Positions 1-12,702 of a stretch of DNA of 64,000 nt are shown piece by piece. Source of the DNA: Larix kaempferi. Its lineage: Eukaryota > Streptophyta > Pinopsida > Pinales > Pinaceae. Every line of letters begins with the position of its first letter. Positions within the stretch are counted from its first letter, which is position 1. The stretch covers positions 14,513,501 through 14,577,500 of the forward strand of contig BSBM01000606.1 of the NCBI GenBank assembly GCA_027924585.1. Reading direction: 5' to 3'. The position numbers were made by a program, and so were the translations under genes. The notes beneath the pieces are model-generated. The model made no database searches. It worked only from the letters and a program-made list of their open reading frames with translations, and had not been told where the DNA came from.

Positions 1-738
1 CTCCATACATTTTTAAAACCCTCTTCGTCGTCTGAAGCCATGAATTCGTTAGGACTCAACTGCTGTAAACTTACAATGATAAGGATTTTCCCAGCAAAAT
101 AACTCCAAATAACAGAAATAAATGTATATAGAGAGAGTTTAGCGACTCCTCCGTGTGATATTCCTTTTATTATTCCCTGTGGAGCAGTGACTATAGTGAT
201 CGGTTGGTGGCCTGATTTGATTTCATTGACTAGCTTTTGTTTCCATTGTTTTAATCTAAGTCTATTGAAGTTTTTTAATTCTTTGTTATCAAAATGAATT
301 ATTTTGAAATTATAAATATTTTTAGGTTCTTTATAAATTAGGTAATCTATTTTTGTGATTGGTGTAGGACATATATTTGACTATTTTTTTTTTGTCGTGC
401 AAAATATTTATCTAATTATAAAAATAATAAAAATTTTCAAAATAAAAGAAAAAACAAAAACTTGCCACATAAATAAGTCTAAAATCGTTATTCATTAATG
501 AAATTATGTATAAGCATATGACATTTAATGTCATTTTATGCTAGCCAACCAGATGATAGAAAGCCCCAAACTCCGATAAATAGAGATAGATCTATGAAGA
601 TATGTCGGAGCTTCCAAACAAAGGTAAAAATCCTAGTAAAATTGCATCATCCGCTGCTGGATCACTGCCCGAAGTTAAGAGTCGAAATCTTGCTATTCCA
701 TGCACAAGACGTAGAGGAGCTATTTCACGGGTTTCAAC
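1..738. other. Gene-free flank left of element A
   Basis: AT-rich DNA with no convincing gene. A short open frame at 602-738 (starts MSELPNKG) runs up to the insertion point of the retroelement at 739, and the other flank resumes at 4278. It may be a scrap of older coding sequence but has no recognisable domain. The last five bases, TCAAC at 734-738, are the left target-site duplication of element A. Confidence 0.5.
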
Positions 739-1466
739 TATTAGGATATTCCTATACTCCATCCTAGTCCTACTAGCTTTCCAATGATTTTCATTTTCAG
801 TAATGCATGCAAAATTAGGGTTTTCATGCATTTTGCATGCATTCTAGGTCATCAGTCCCAGCACCTAGGCCTCAACAAACTAGCCCCCGGAGATACTTTC
901 AGATTTTTTCTAGCCCTCCTAGTGACTAATGCACCCTTCTTTTCTCCACTGGATGACAAGGGCACCTTCTTCACCTACCAGTCTAGTTATATTAAGTTAT
1001 TTTCTTGATTTAAGTATTAACTGACTCTTTACTGAGTTTATCACTCTATTGGACCTCTAGTGAGACTAGATTGACCATTCTGACTCCAGTTAACTCCTAT
1101 GGCACCCTCCATTGAGCCTCCTTCACTATATTAGTGCTTCCATGTGCCAGTTACACCAACCACATTCAGTTAGACTCAGTTTGACTCCTAGTTGACCATT
1201 ACTTGTGCATTGATGACTCTCCACTGATTATGGATCTGTGCATGAAGGCCAATTCGAATTCAAGCTAGTGAATTCAAATCCTCATACTCAGCATTGTATA
1301 TTTACCAGTTATTTATTTTGTTAATAGTAACATGCGTAATTATTCTGCCTCAATTAGAGTTTCTTTGGATCTAAGTTCGATTGCTTGTCTCTTCTTCTAT
1401 TAATCCTAAATTCTTTCATTATGAGGTTTACATCATCTCTTTGGATCTTATGTGGGAAATTTCACA
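739..1466 (+). repeat. 5' LTR of element A
   Basis: A 728-bp LTR. It starts TATTAGGATATTC (the TG terminus mutated to TA) and ends TTTCACA. It aligns with 3488-4277 over its length. It is about 60 bp shorter, mainly because a 42-bp segment lying between the near-repeats GCATTAATGACT and GCATTGATGACT is present only in the 3' copy. Confidence 0.9.
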
Positions 1467-1480
1467 TGTTATCAGAGCCA
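1467..1480 (+). other. Primer-binding site of element A (tRNA-iMet type)
   Basis: TGTTATCAGAGCCA begins at the first base after the LTR. It resembles the plant Copia primer site TGGTATCAGAGC complementary to the 3' end of initiator tRNA-Met. Confidence 0.8.
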
Positions 1481-1590
1481 TTTGAGAGTATATTCTACCT
1501 CCATTCTTGAGAGTTTTTTGTAGGTATTTTCCAGTAGTTGCAGCAGCAGATTTAGCAGCTTTCTATTTTGCACTTGTTCAAGCAGTCAAG

Positions 1591-3321
1591 ATGAGCAATT
1601 TGAATGCTCCTTCTTCTATACTTCTCACTCCTTTCAATTATTTCGAATGGAAGATGAAGATGATAATACTCTTGAGGTCAAAAGGATTTACTAGAATAGT
1701 TGAGAAAAATGATGCCATACCACATCAAGATGAAAAGAGAATCAAGCACCTAAGCAAAATGGATGAAGCCTTTGGATGCATATTCCTTCATATATTTGAT
1801 GATCTATTGTTTCATATTGATGGATTGAAGTCTCCAAATGATTTATGGATAAAATTGAGGAGTTTTTTCGAAAAAAAAGATAAACTAAGAGGCTACATTC
1901 TTGAGAATGTATTGGTTTCCCTTCAACCTAGCAATTTCGAGAGCATCCAAGATTTCTTCTCCAAATTTCAGAATTTGGTTTTGCATTGCAAGCAATGTGG
2001 CATCACTAAAAGTGATGAGCAATTGATACTCTCTATATTGAGCAAACATGGATCTCAATTTTCTGTCTTTGTATCTACCTTTCATTCTATTCGAATGTCC
2101 ATCCCTGGATGGAAGTTTCCCACCTTAAGTGACTTTATTGAAGCTCTCACTCAAGAAGAGAACAAACTATTTCAAATGGGTGCCATCAAAACCTCCAGAG
2201 ATCTAGCTCTTTTAGCTGGTGAATCAAGTGGAGCGAATGCAAAAGGGGGACAAAAAGCAAAAGGCAAGAAACCTTAAAGATCCAAGAATGACAAACAAAA
2301 GAGACCTAATTGTACCTACTGCAAGAGAGGACACCATCCTGAGCATGCCTGCATGCATAAGAAGATTGATCTTCTAACCAAGATTCTTGAACAAAACCAA
2401 ATTGTTGTTCCAAAAGAAGCAAAGATGTCTGATTCTGGAAGTGGATCTGATGATTGTCATGCATTGATGGCTAGTTTTTCAAAGACAAAATCTCTCCTCA
2501 TAGATTCTGGAGCTTCCAACCACATGATGGCACAAAAAGAATACTTCTCCTCTTTGGATCTCCAAGATGGGCCTACCATTCACATGGGAGACAACTCTCA
2601 GATTTTTGCCAAAGGTTTGGGTACAGTTCATATGGAGCATGGTAAGTTCAAAAATGTCTTATTTGTTCCTTCTCGTACAACTAATTTGTTGTCAGTATAT
2701 CAAATGACTCATACAGGATCTCCAAAACAAGTAATTTTTGGTCCCAACACAATAGAGATTACAGAAATATCCACTGGAAAGGTTATAGCGAATGGGATTG
2801 CTAATCATTCCTCAAAGGCATATGAGTTCTCACACTTCATGCCTTTCTCTCCAACTATTCCTTCATATTCTGATGAAGATCACAGTGACTCCTCTTCCAG
2901 TGATTCCTATTCTAGTGAAGAAGAAGATCAAGATTTTGATGTTGAGATCATGGTTCAAGAAGATTCAGAACCAACACCTATTCTTAGTCCAGATTCAAGA
3001 GAAATATGTTCTCACACAGTCCTTGCTACTACTGAGAACACAGTTGATGATTTATTTGCTTGCAGAACTACTAGACTTCGGCATCATGCTAACCTCGCAT
3101 TATGCCATCCATCTCTCCATGAGAGATGCAGCATGACGATGGGTTTCTCTCTTCCATATTTTGGGAATACTACTCATGTTCCATTCGCTCCAGATACAGA
3201 AAAAGTTCCTGAAAGACTTGCCTCATCCTCCACACAGTGGGAGACCTTCCTACATGGGATCATCTTGCCAAGTCTTTTGCAAAAATTTTCACTGATGAAA
3301 ACTTCTTTCTTTTCTGCATGA
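1591..3321 (+). pseudogene. gag-pro: Element A gag-protease ORF with one in-frame stop
   Basis: The first ATG in frame is at 1591 (MSNLNAPSS). The N-terminal part has the plant Copia gag pattern, with FNYFEWKMKM near residue 15 and a DLWIKL core near residue 85. A TAA at 2275 interrupts the frame, which then continues unchanged to 3321. After the stop comes a CCHC zinc knuckle, CTYCKRGHHPEHAC (about 2310-2352). Next is an aspartic protease with the catalytic motif LLIDSGASNHMM (about 2494-2530). The tail holds a very acidic Ser/Glu stretch at 2870-2950 and then about 100 residues I do not recognise. The single TAA fits a CAA-to-TAA change. Gag would form the particle shell and the protease would cut the polyprotein; pol is absent. 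Confidence 0.85.
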
Positions 3322-3487
3322 TGGTTCTTTGAGTTATTTACTGTTCTTTTGAGGGGTGGTATTTTTCCCATGAGGTTTTCCACATTTCCTCAGTTTATGG
3401 ATAGTTATGTATTTTATTATCATTTCATTTATTGTATGGGTGATCTTTGGTCCTTGTTACTAGGGCCCAAGATGGATTAAGGGGGGG

Positions 3488-4277
3488 TGTTAGGATATTC
3501 CTATACTCCATCCTAGTCCTACTAGCTTTCCAGTCATTTTCATTTTCTGTCATGCATTCAAAATTAGGGTTTGCATGCATTTTGCATGCATTCTAGGTCA
3601 TCAGTCCCAACACCTAATCCTCAGCAAACTAGCCCCCAGAGCTACTTTTAGATCATTTCTAGCCCTCCGAGTGACTAATGTTCCCTCCTTTGCTCCACCC
3701 CATGACAAGGGCGCCTTCTTCACCTACCAGTCTAGTTATATTCAGTTATATTAAGTTATCTTCATTTATTTCCTTGATTTAAGTCTTAACTGACTCTTTA
3801 ATGAGTTTATCACTCTATTGGACCTCCAGTGAGACTAGATTGACCATTCTGACCCCAGTTAACTCCTATGGCTCCCTCCAATGAGCCTCCTTCACTATAT
3901 TAGTGCTTCCATGTGCCAGTTACACCAACCACATTCAGTTAGACTCAGTTTGACTCCCGGTTGACCATTACTTGTGCATTAATGACTTCACTGATGAGAA
4001 GGTGGACTCCTAGTTAGGCATTGATGACTCTCCAATGATTATGGATCTGTGCATGAAGGCCAATTTGAATTCAACCTAGTGAATTCGAATCCTCATACTC
4101 AACATTGTATATTTACCAGTTCTTTATTCTGTTAATAGTAACATGTGTAATTATTCTTCCTCAATCAAAGTTTCTTTGGATCTAAGTTCTATTGCTTGTC
4201 TCTTCTTCTATTATTCCTAAATTCTTTCATTGTGAGGTTTACATCATCTCTTTGGATCTTATGTGGGAAATTTCACA
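3488..4277 (+). repeat. 3' LTR of element A
   Basis: A 790-bp LTR with canonical TG...CA ends (TGTTAGGATATTC to TTTCACA), preceded by the polypurine tract at 3478-3487. It keeps the segment missing from the 5' LTR. Its last 180 bases match the 5' copy closely. Confidence 0.9.
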
Positions 4278-7200
4278 TCGACACCTATATGGCACAAAAT
4301 AAAATGGTGCATTATCCAACCTTAGGTTCTCAGACTCGTCCAGGTCTTTGTTCCTGTAAAAATACATAGAGAGGAATGATCTTAAAGGCAAGTGTTTATA
4401 AAGTTGTTTGGCTGGATCGTTGCTAGGTTTTCCTGATAAGCTCTCAAACATCATTCGGAAATAATTATATTAATTCCCCTCAAAGGGGCTCTACGAAGTC
4501 CTGATCTTACCTTCCTGCCTAAGTGGACCTAACTCTGCAAGGTTCTGGCCCTTTAGTTAAGGTGGGTGCTAATGAAGTCCGGTCCGCAAATTTAGGGGTT
4601 GGTTACATATACTCGGGGTGGAGTTAAGAGTTTTATAATTTTTTATTGACCATTTAATTTCCATTTGTCTCTGTCTTGAAATCAACATGAAATTCTGCAC
4701 CCGACATTTAATGTCATTTAGCTGATATGATATGACTGAGGACCCATTCTATCGTGTCATTTGGGTGATATGGCTGAGGACCATTTAATTTCCATTTGTC
4801 TCTATATTGAAATCAACATGAGACTCTATCTCTTGGAAGTTGATGAAGGTTTATTCTACAGTTTTCCCTTGAAAAACATTTTAGATTATTGTTATATCTG
4901 CAATGATGGTTAATAATTAGACTGACTATAGTATTTTGTAGAGCTATTGGAATTGTCAGTATTTTAATTGGATGCATATTTGATGCTTGTTGTAGAATTT
5001 ATTTTTCTCGAACGAAACTAAGATTCATTTCTTGGGTTCATTATAGATCACTCTTGCATTATGAGAATATTCATACACTCAACTTGCAATACAAATTACT
5101 TGAGCAGGCTTCACTTCATGGCATTTAGCTATGGTTAATCATGGCATAAATTTAGCAATATCAAAGAATTCCGAACTATGGGGCATGCATGAATGAATCC
5201 CATCCCGACTCCGAGGCAACTACCGTCAATAGAATCTCTAGAGATAGGGGAGGCACCTCGGAGTAGTCTTTGGGGAGCCCTAAACTATGGATGGGACGAG
5301 TGCCCCAGCTTCCATCAACAATCATCATGTCAAATGAAAATCTCCCTTCAAATATGGTTAATAGTATGTTGAAGCGTAAAGTGATTCAACATGATGAAGC
5401 ATTTATGGCATAAATTTAGCAATATGAGAGAATTGAGAGACCTACCTGTTTGGACTTATATCCAAGGATGCATGCCTTATCAGGACGGGTGAGTTGGGTT
5501 AGTGATCCTTGCAATGTTTGGGAGCTTCCTATATTGGCAACACCTTTTACTCATGTCACTCAGCACATGACCGATTATCGGTCAGATTTCATTAGAATGA
5601 CTACTGTTTTCTCTTATCAATTTTTATATATCCATTCACCAATGTCTCTATGGATTTAATCCCGTCGTCAACCTACAATATGAAACAACAATATATTTAG
5701 TATGGAAAATAAAAGAATAGGAAAACAACCTTCATATGCAATATCAAGATCTATCCATCTTCTTCTTCAATATCCTTCCATAGCTCTATGTACTTGTATG
5801 CATCTGCAATCTCAAAACCAACTACGCTAACTACATCATAATAACCAAGAAATCAAACATTGTGAGTGAATAATACATAAATTGAAAATAATGCGTAACC
5901 ATGGATGGATTGTTCAAAGTTTCAAACCCCATGCTACGTCCTCCACCTAAGCCTCCCTCCGTGGTTGATCTCTCCACCTAAGCCTCCCACCACTACGGTC
6001 TCTCCCTCCACATGAGCCTCCCATCAATGCCTTAACCCTTCCAACTTGAGGTTTTAATTCTTGGCATTGAAAAAGGAACATTGCAGGAAAGGCCGAAAAT
6101 GTTCCTACCCTTTCAAAGCACAATTAAAATAGAATGATGTAGCGATAATGAAAGTATTCCACTATGTATTTTTCCCTAACCAAATCCCTACATAGTTGTT
6201 GAAATTCCCAGATAAGAAGTATCATCAATTTATAGATGTTATATAATTAACCACCACAAACTCCTAAATTCATGATCAAATTTCTGAATAGACAACACAT
6301 TTTACTGTAACAATGCAGTTAACCAACTTAATCCTGTGAGTTCTTGAGTGATTCTGTGACTATCTCGCTTACCAGTATGATGGAATTCTATTAGCCTTTC
6401 CTTCTCGACCTACATTGTATTTAAACATTTCTATCATGGAAGCCATCGGTTTGTTCTAATTCATTTCTTCCTGCTTTTAAAAAGAAATTTCTAGTTATCA
6501 GGAACACTTTTGAGAAATTTCTATTTATATTGATTCTCAGAAACATTTTTCTTTGAACTGATTTTCTCTATTGTGCTTTGAATGGTTTCTCTTGTCTATG
6601 CTTTGAACATATTCGGTTGCCTATGCTCTACTGGAGTGCTTAGTATTATCTAGGAGAGCCACTAGGTAGGCATTCAGATAGTGGGAGAAGTATACATTGC
6701 CAATTGTGTTGCATGTAAACACTATGCAGTCAGGAAGATAGTGGGACAAGTAGACATCTTGATGGCCATGCTATCTTGAAAAAAATATAACTTTCTAATT
6801 AAAATGTTCACTCAGAGAATAAAATATTTCTCAATACTTGTATTAAATTATTATGCCAAAAAACCATGCACAAAACTTAGGATTAAAAGTGGCACAAAAT
6901 TTTATATAACTTGCCTGGTTGAGCTGATGGTAGTGGTGCTCTGTTGAGCTATGCACATTGCATGACTCACTCACTGATTCCATTGAGGAAGCCGCCCAAG
7001 AGGAGTGATTTTAAAAACGGATAAGTTTAATTTTTTTTGTAAAATTATTTTTAATAATGAAGTAATGCTCATGTTTTTATTATTTATAAATTTTCACTTT
7101 TTTACAATTTTTTTAAATACACAGATTTTATTATAATCAATTAAAATTTTACAAAATTTCTAATTAATATTTTTCCTTCTAAATTCATTATTTTTAAATT

Positions 7201-7473
7201 TTTTTAATATTTTAACATGTCTTTTAGGCTTTGAATGATGCAATAGTGAAAACGTTCACTTTTAAAACTTAATAATCATGAATTTCTAAAAATAAATAAT
7301 ATAATCCATTTGATTGTCCATAGTTATCAACCACCCGCATCTTGAATATCAACCACTGTGAAAGAATATTACATACTCTTTAAAACTTTTATAATCACAC
7401 AATCAAAAATTCGATTAGAAAATAAATATGTATTATTTTAGTCATCTTATTCCAAAATATTACATACTCGAAA
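4278..7473. other. Gene-free interval with dispersed short repeats
   Basis: No ORF here has a recognisable domain. A segment of about 40 bp (CCATTTAATTTCCATTTGTC onward) occurs twice, at 4650-4692 and 4782-4822. The stretch 5935-6030 has three loose repeats built on CTCCACCTAAGCCTCCC. Bases 7020-7200 are extremely AT-rich. Confidence 0.5.
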
Positions 7474-7666
7474 GGCCGACTGCTCAGTTGCACTCATGAC
7501 GATCTCACTAGCAGAAAAGAAGCAACTTTTGTTATAGGGCCGACTGCTCAGTTGGACTCATGACGATCTCAGTAGCAGAAAAGAAGCAACTTTTGTTGTA
7601 GGGCCGACTGCTCAACTGGACTCATAATGATTTCACTAGCAAAGAAGAAGTAGCTTTTGTTGTAGG
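7474..7666. repeat. Tandem repeat, three copies of a 64-bp unit
   Basis: GGCCGACTGCTCAGTTGGAC recurs at 7474, 7538 and 7602, so the period is exactly 64 bp. Copies 1 and 2 are nearly identical and copy 3 is more diverged. Confidence 0.9.
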
Positions 7667-9370
7667 GGAATAAATTGGTCACAATAGCATAACATGACTA
7701 TGTGTTTCTATCTCGTAGAACTTCGTGAAATGTTAAGTGGTCAAATGCAATAGTGGTTCTCATATGATTTCGTTGAATGTTGCCAAGTGCATCCAAAGAT
7801 ATGATATGTTTCAAAGCATATTATTGACGTTCTTGGTGTTTGGGTAGTTTGATAATAATAAGAACAAGTTTTTATTTCATCTTTTGCATGTGCCATATCA
7901 ATGGCTCTTCTTTCCTATAACTCTTTTTATTACAAATTACTTGCACTTCACTTCCTACATGATATCAATGTCATACATGATATCATTGTGATAATAGTTA
8001 AAAAGTGTGTTTATTGTATGTTTTTATATTTTATAGTGTTTCAAGATCCATGAAATGTAATGACTTAATTGTGTAATCATTTTAGTGAAATATAATAATG
8101 AAGTACTTAATAGTATAATCATTTCAATAATTCATTCCATAGTGTAGCAAGTGTAATATTTATGTAGTGTATAAATCCTCATAAATATATTTTTCTTTTA
8201 TGTAAAGAAATCAAATATGCTTATGCATGAGCTCATCGGTATTTTCAATGAAGCAATTGCATGTAGAGTTGTTAAAACTTAAAAGGCCATAGCAATAATG
8301 TTTATTCTACGTGTAACAAAATCAAAGATGCTTATGCATGAGCTTACTGGTATCTTCAATGAAGCAATTACATGTAGAGCTGTTAAAAATTAAAAGGCCA
8401 TCGCAATAATGCCAATTATATTACATAGGAACAAGATGCAAGAACCGACTTAAATTGCTTTGACAACTTCAATACAATTTGTATTCGTGAATGGACTATT
8501 TAATATATTTATCTCTAGACACATCGGCAGGTATTTACTTTGTAGCGCATATATATAATCCATATTACTTTGTTTATTTCATTTTTTTATTCGACGAAGT
8601 CATTTGGTGAAGAAAAGCAAATCTATCTTTATGCAAATATGATTTTGCATAGACTATTTGCTTGAACTTTTTAGCAATTAGCTTAACACGATTAGCTATA
8701 GATATTTTACAGAAGTGTATTTCTTTAATCAACACTTGCTTCCCTCTTATTACTATCATTTCATTGCCTTGGAAGAAACAAAATATAAACATATTATTAA
8801 AGCAGGGCCTAGCTGTTTTGCAGCTATTTCACCTGTTAAATCTTAATCTTAATGGGTTGGGTTTTTTTTTTCCACAACCAAAAAAACATCATCTTTACAT
8901 ATGGGAGCTAGAGTTGAGTAAATGGATTTGGGTGATTGGTAAAGTAGGTGCAGTATTACTTTTAAAAATAAATTTGGGAAATTTCTTTGTTTATATATAA
9001 AAGATTTTTAGTTTGTAAATGCTATTATAATTTTAATTCTTTGGTTGGTAAAGATTATTATAATTTTGATTTATTCTTGAATATTAAGTTACACGATTTC
9101 TTTCTTTTGAAAAAGATAAGTATTTAATTATATTTATTCATTGGTTTTAAAATTTGTTAATTAATCCCTAGATGCAGGTAATCATGTGGATGGAACTTTG
9201 CATGTCAAAGAATGCGTGGAGACATCTATTTAAAAATAATCCAAGTTGTATACTATTAATGTTACAATTTACTATGGATTTGAGGGTCTTCGAATCCATC
9301 TGCAGTGTTAAAATTTAGTAAATTGTACAAATTCATTATCAAAATTATAATTTTCTACTGTTGGAATGAC
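7667..9370. other. Gene-free AT-rich interval with one tandem duplication
   Basis: The open frames are short and look random. The one structure is a duplication at about 8205-8426, listed separately. A region near 8780-9000 has open frames on both strands but no domain. Confidence 0.5.
8205..8426. repeat. Tandem duplication of about 111 bp
   Basis: The block containing ATGCTTATGCATGAGCT and ending AAAAGGCCATAGCAATAATG appears at 8217 and again at 8328, an offset of 111 bp, with about a dozen differences. Confidence 0.85.
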
Positions 9371-9560
9371 AGAACTAAAAATGACCACATAAATGACTAA
9401 TTGTTATGTGGTCATTTTTAGTTTAGTTCTTATCTCATGACCAAATTGGTCATTTATCTTGGTCATTTTTAGTTTAGTTCTTATCCCGTGATCAAATTGG
9501 TCATTTATGTTGGTCATTTTTAGTTAGTTCACTTAAACTTTATCAATTTTTGTCATTTAT
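9371..9560. repeat. Fold-back structure with 51-bp tandem units
   Basis: AGAACTAAAAATGACCACAT at 9371 is the inverted complement of the segment beginning ATGTGGTCATTTTTAGTT near 9405, giving a hairpin. From 9409 a 51-bp unit starting TGGTCATTTTTAG recurs at 9460 and 9511. It could be a small fold-back or MITE-type element or part of an unidentified repeat. I see no TSD. Confidence 0.75.
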
Positions 9561-9610
9561 CCCTTGAAAAGGCTGTGGTGACCAAAGTTTTTGGTCGCCT
9601 GGTCACTTAT

Positions 9611-10224
9611 CTCTTATTTTGTACTAGTGTGATCTAGCGATGATGATCCAGAGAAGAAGACTTGTGCTAGCAGATCTGTGTCGAGAAATACCTTCCTAGT
9701 TAAGAGGGAGTGTTGACGTATATGTAACTTCGGAATGTATTTCACCTATGTCTATTGTACTCCTATAGAGATGTTATTATTCATCTATACGGAAGTGTCA
9801 TCATTTGTATTGACAATGTCGCAAGTGTTGTAACTTCTTGTGATGGGTTATTAGACCACCACGTGTGGGGTCGGCCCTGATTAGTATAACCATGGGTTAT
9901 TAGGCTTAGTTAGACAATTCGGCCCTACTAGGTTATTAGACAGGTCAGGTCATGTACAAATAGATTACGGGAGGCAATCTATTTGATCATCTCATTATTC
10001 ACTTCTACACTACTCGGAAAGTGGCACAATAGTGAAGGAGGAGGTTTAGCTGCTAGGAGGACTACCTCTGTGTACTTTGGTTGTATCATTTCTCTTTCTA
10101 TCTCTGAGGAAGTTGTGGGGTTTTTCACCTTTATGGTTTTCCCCAGTGAAACTCTGTTTGTCTATTGTCTCATGTGATTGCTTGGTGTGATTGATATCGC
10201 TTTTTATAGTTTATATGGTGTACA
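9611..10224 (+). mobile_element. 3' end of a plus-strand Copia-like element
   Basis: A purine tract, TTAAGAGGGAG, ends at 9710 and is followed at once by an LTR-like sequence starting TGTTGACGTATATG and probably ending GGTGTACA at 10224. The roughly 100 bases before the tract look like the tail of a Copia interior. No gag or pol belonging to this element remains, so it is a truncated fragment. The left edge is a guess. Its neighbour on the right is the broken 3' end of minus-strand Copia B. Confidence 0.5.
9711..10224 (+). repeat. Probable LTR of the plus-strand Copia fragment
   Basis: A 514-bp candidate with TG...CA ends directly after a polypurine tract. No second copy exists in the window, so the right border rests on the CA terminus only. 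Confidence 0.45.
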
Positions 10225-10279
10225 TGTTATTCTCTCAGTAAATATCCAAGAGTATGTTGAATTAATTCTCAAAAAATTA

Positions 10280-11710
10280 ATATACTCTGATTTTGTTGTT
10301 GAAAGTGCAACAACCTTTTGAAGCTTCAAAATCCAACTTACTAGTGTTCCACATATAGTAAACACATACCTTGTGGTGCTCCTCCTACTATCTTCATCAC
10401 CTGCCATATTTGCATCAACATATCCCTGTAGAACAATGTATGAACCTCCAAAACATACTGCATGAGTTGTAGTACCTCTCAAGTACAGGAGAATCCAATG
10501 TACTTCCTTCCAATGTCCTTTACCTGGATTTTCCATATACCTTCTCACAACTCCCACTGCATGTGTAATATCCAGTCTTGTGCAAACCATGGCATACATC
10601 AAGCTACCAACTACTGATGAACAGGGAACCATGGACATGTAATCTATCTCATCATGTTCCTTGGGACACATCTCCTTACTTAGTTTTAAATGGCTATCCA
10701 AAGGTGTACTAAATAGTTTTTCATTCTGCATTCTAATCCTCCCCAACACCTTTTCTATGTACCCACCCTGAGACAATGTCAATTTGTGATTTTTCCCATC
10801 TCTTGCTATTCTCATACCAAGGATTTGCTTTGCAGCACCCAAATCCTTCATCACAAATGAAATAGATAACTTCCTCTTGAGCACATTTATATCCTACATG
10901 TTAGACCCGTCAACAAGCATGCCATCCACATACAATAACAATATAATATATATTCCTTTATATAGCCTCTTGAAATAAACAAAGTGGTCAGAATGGCATC
11001 TACTATAACCTTGTTATGTCATAAACTTATCAAATTTCAAATACCATTGTCTTGGAGCTTGCTTCAAGCCATAAAAGTTGTTCTTCAACCTGCATACTAA
11101 ATTCTCCTTCCCTTTGACCTCATACCCTTGTGGCTGCTGCATATAAATCTCTTTCCCTGAATCCCCATGGAGAGAGATTGTTTGTACATATAACTATCCA
11201 AGATGCAAATATTCTACTGCCACTAGAATTAAAATAGTCCTAATTGAAGTCATTTTAACAACATAAGAAAATATTTCATCAAAATATATACCTTTATTCT
11301 ATGCAAACCCATTTACAACAAGTATGGACTTGTACGGCTTCTTGCCTCCATATTCTTCCTTCAACCTTTAAACCCATTTTTGCTGCAATGCTCTTTTACC
11401 TACGGGCAATTGAACCAAATCACAAGTCTGGTTTCTCACAGATGAGTCCATTTCCTCATTCATTCCTTTCTCCCACATCTTTCTAGTTTCCACTTGCATT
11501 GTTTCTTCATAACATTATGGTTCACTAGAATCAATCATCAATAAATAATACACTAAAGGAGAGTATCATTCAGGAGGTCTACTTAACATGGTATATATTC
11601 TAACATGTGAGGGAGTTTGAGGTACCTGCTACTGGTTTTGATTTTCTAGCACCTTTGGGACTTCATTTTCTTTTATTTCATCAGGTAATGTGTACTCGAT
11701 GTTTTCCTTT
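10280..11710 (-). pseudogene. pol: Copia B reverse transcriptase and RNase H, truncated
   Basis: Minus-strand reading gives a Copia RT with the FYGLKQAPRQWY motif (about 11050-11090). The catalytic box reads LLLYVDGMLVDG (about 10905-10945), where the usual YVDD has become YVDG, so the enzyme should be dead. One open stretch, 10204-10884, covers the end of RT (KDLGAAKQILGMRI) and the RNase H motifs GYVDANMAGD and VALSTTKSEYI. Upstream, 10885-11710, the frame has several stops and shifts. After EYI, at about 10280, the Copia pattern is lost. The remaining residues of that frame are unrelated read-through. Confidence 0.85.
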
Positions 11711-11724
11711 TCCCATTTCTTTCC

Positions 11725-12702
11725 CTACAACTGATCTTTATACATGAACTTTTCTTTGAAAACTACATCTCTACTCCTAATGATTTTGTTACTTTCATAG
11801 TCACATAATCGATAAGGAAAATCATCAACCCCGTATCCAATAAAGGCACATTTCTTGGAATTAGCCTCAATCTTTGTTCTATTTCCTTTGTCACTATGGA
11901 CAAATGCTTCACAACCAAAAGTTCTCATAAATGAGCAGTTTATCTTTTTACCTATCCAAGCCTCCTCTAGAATCCCACCATCCAAAGCACTTCAAGGCCC
12001 TCTATTTATTAAGTAAACAACAATATCTACATCATCTGCCCAAAAATGTAGGGGAAACCCTGCATGCAATCTCATACACCTTGAACGTTCCATGATCGTC
12101 CTTTTCATCCTTTCTGAAACAACATTTTCTTGTAGTGTTCCTCGACTGTCTTCTCTCTATGAATCCCATGGTATGAACAACAAGTATCAAACTCCTTTCT
12201 ACAATACTCACCTTCATTATCTTCTTTGATGCACTTCAATCTTTTTCCTATCTCATTCTCAACCAAATATTTCCATTTCCTAAAAGTAGCAAACACATCA
12301 TATTTCTGTCCAATGCAATAAACCTAATTTTTTCTAGTTGCATCATCAATAAAAGTAACATAATAACGAGATCCACCAAGAGATTGTACCTGATTCAGAC
12401 CCCATATATCTGTATGTACAAGCTCTAACATTTCACTCTTCTTATGTTTCCCAACCCTGATAAACCTGACTCTCTTCCATTTTTCATAAACATAGTTCTC
12501 ACGGAATTCAAAACTTACATGCTTCCAATCTAGAATCAACTTCCTTGAATGGATAATATGCATCCCCATCTCACTCATGTGGCCAAGCCTATGATGCCAC
12601 AATGTTGTATCTATTCATGTGGAAGCTAAAGAGATAGAACAATTAGTATTATGAGGACATAAATACAATGTACCTATCCTTTCTCCCTTTTCTATCACCA
12701 TC
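11725..12702 (-). pseudogene. pol: Copia B pre-integrase and integrase domains
   Basis: From right to left on the minus strand: the gag-pre-integrase motif LWHHRLGHMSEMGM (about 12560-12605), the integrase core start HTDIWGL with its catalytic Asp (about 12400), KEDNEGEY near the second catalytic Asp (about 12220), then frameshifts. A C-terminal part follows with RTFGCEAFVHSDKGNRTK and KKCAFIGY (11725-11985). The zinc-binding cysteines after the histidine pair are replaced (ENYVYEKW). The pieces lie in at least three frames. Its first codons join the protease frame across the Gypsy-2 insertion. Confidence 0.85.

Larger units (their letters stand above)
739..4277 (+). mobile_element. Element A: short non-autonomous Copia-like LTR retrotransposon (gag-protease only)
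   Basis: Two similar LTRs (739-1466 and 3488-4277) flank a 2.0-kb interior. Directly after the 5' LTR is a primer site reading TTATCAGAGCC, matching the initiator tRNA-Met primer used by plant Copia elements. Directly before the 3' LTR is a purine tract, AAGGGGGGG. Flanks TCAAC (734-738) and TCGAC (4278-4282) are a 5-bp target duplication with one mismatch. The interior codes for gag, one zinc knuckle and an aspartic protease, but I find no integrase, reverse transcriptase or RNase H. It would therefore have depended on another Copia for enzymes. At about 3.5 kb it is much shorter than a usual 5-kb Copia. Confidence 0.9.

Noticed and set aside
7474-7666. CRISPR-like array
   Set aside because: Units are contiguous 64-bp tandem copies without unique spacers, in plant nuclear DNA.
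8574-9000. Two overlapping ORFs on opposite strands as a small gene
   Set aside because: No domain, no promoter context, and strong AT and poly-T composition bias.
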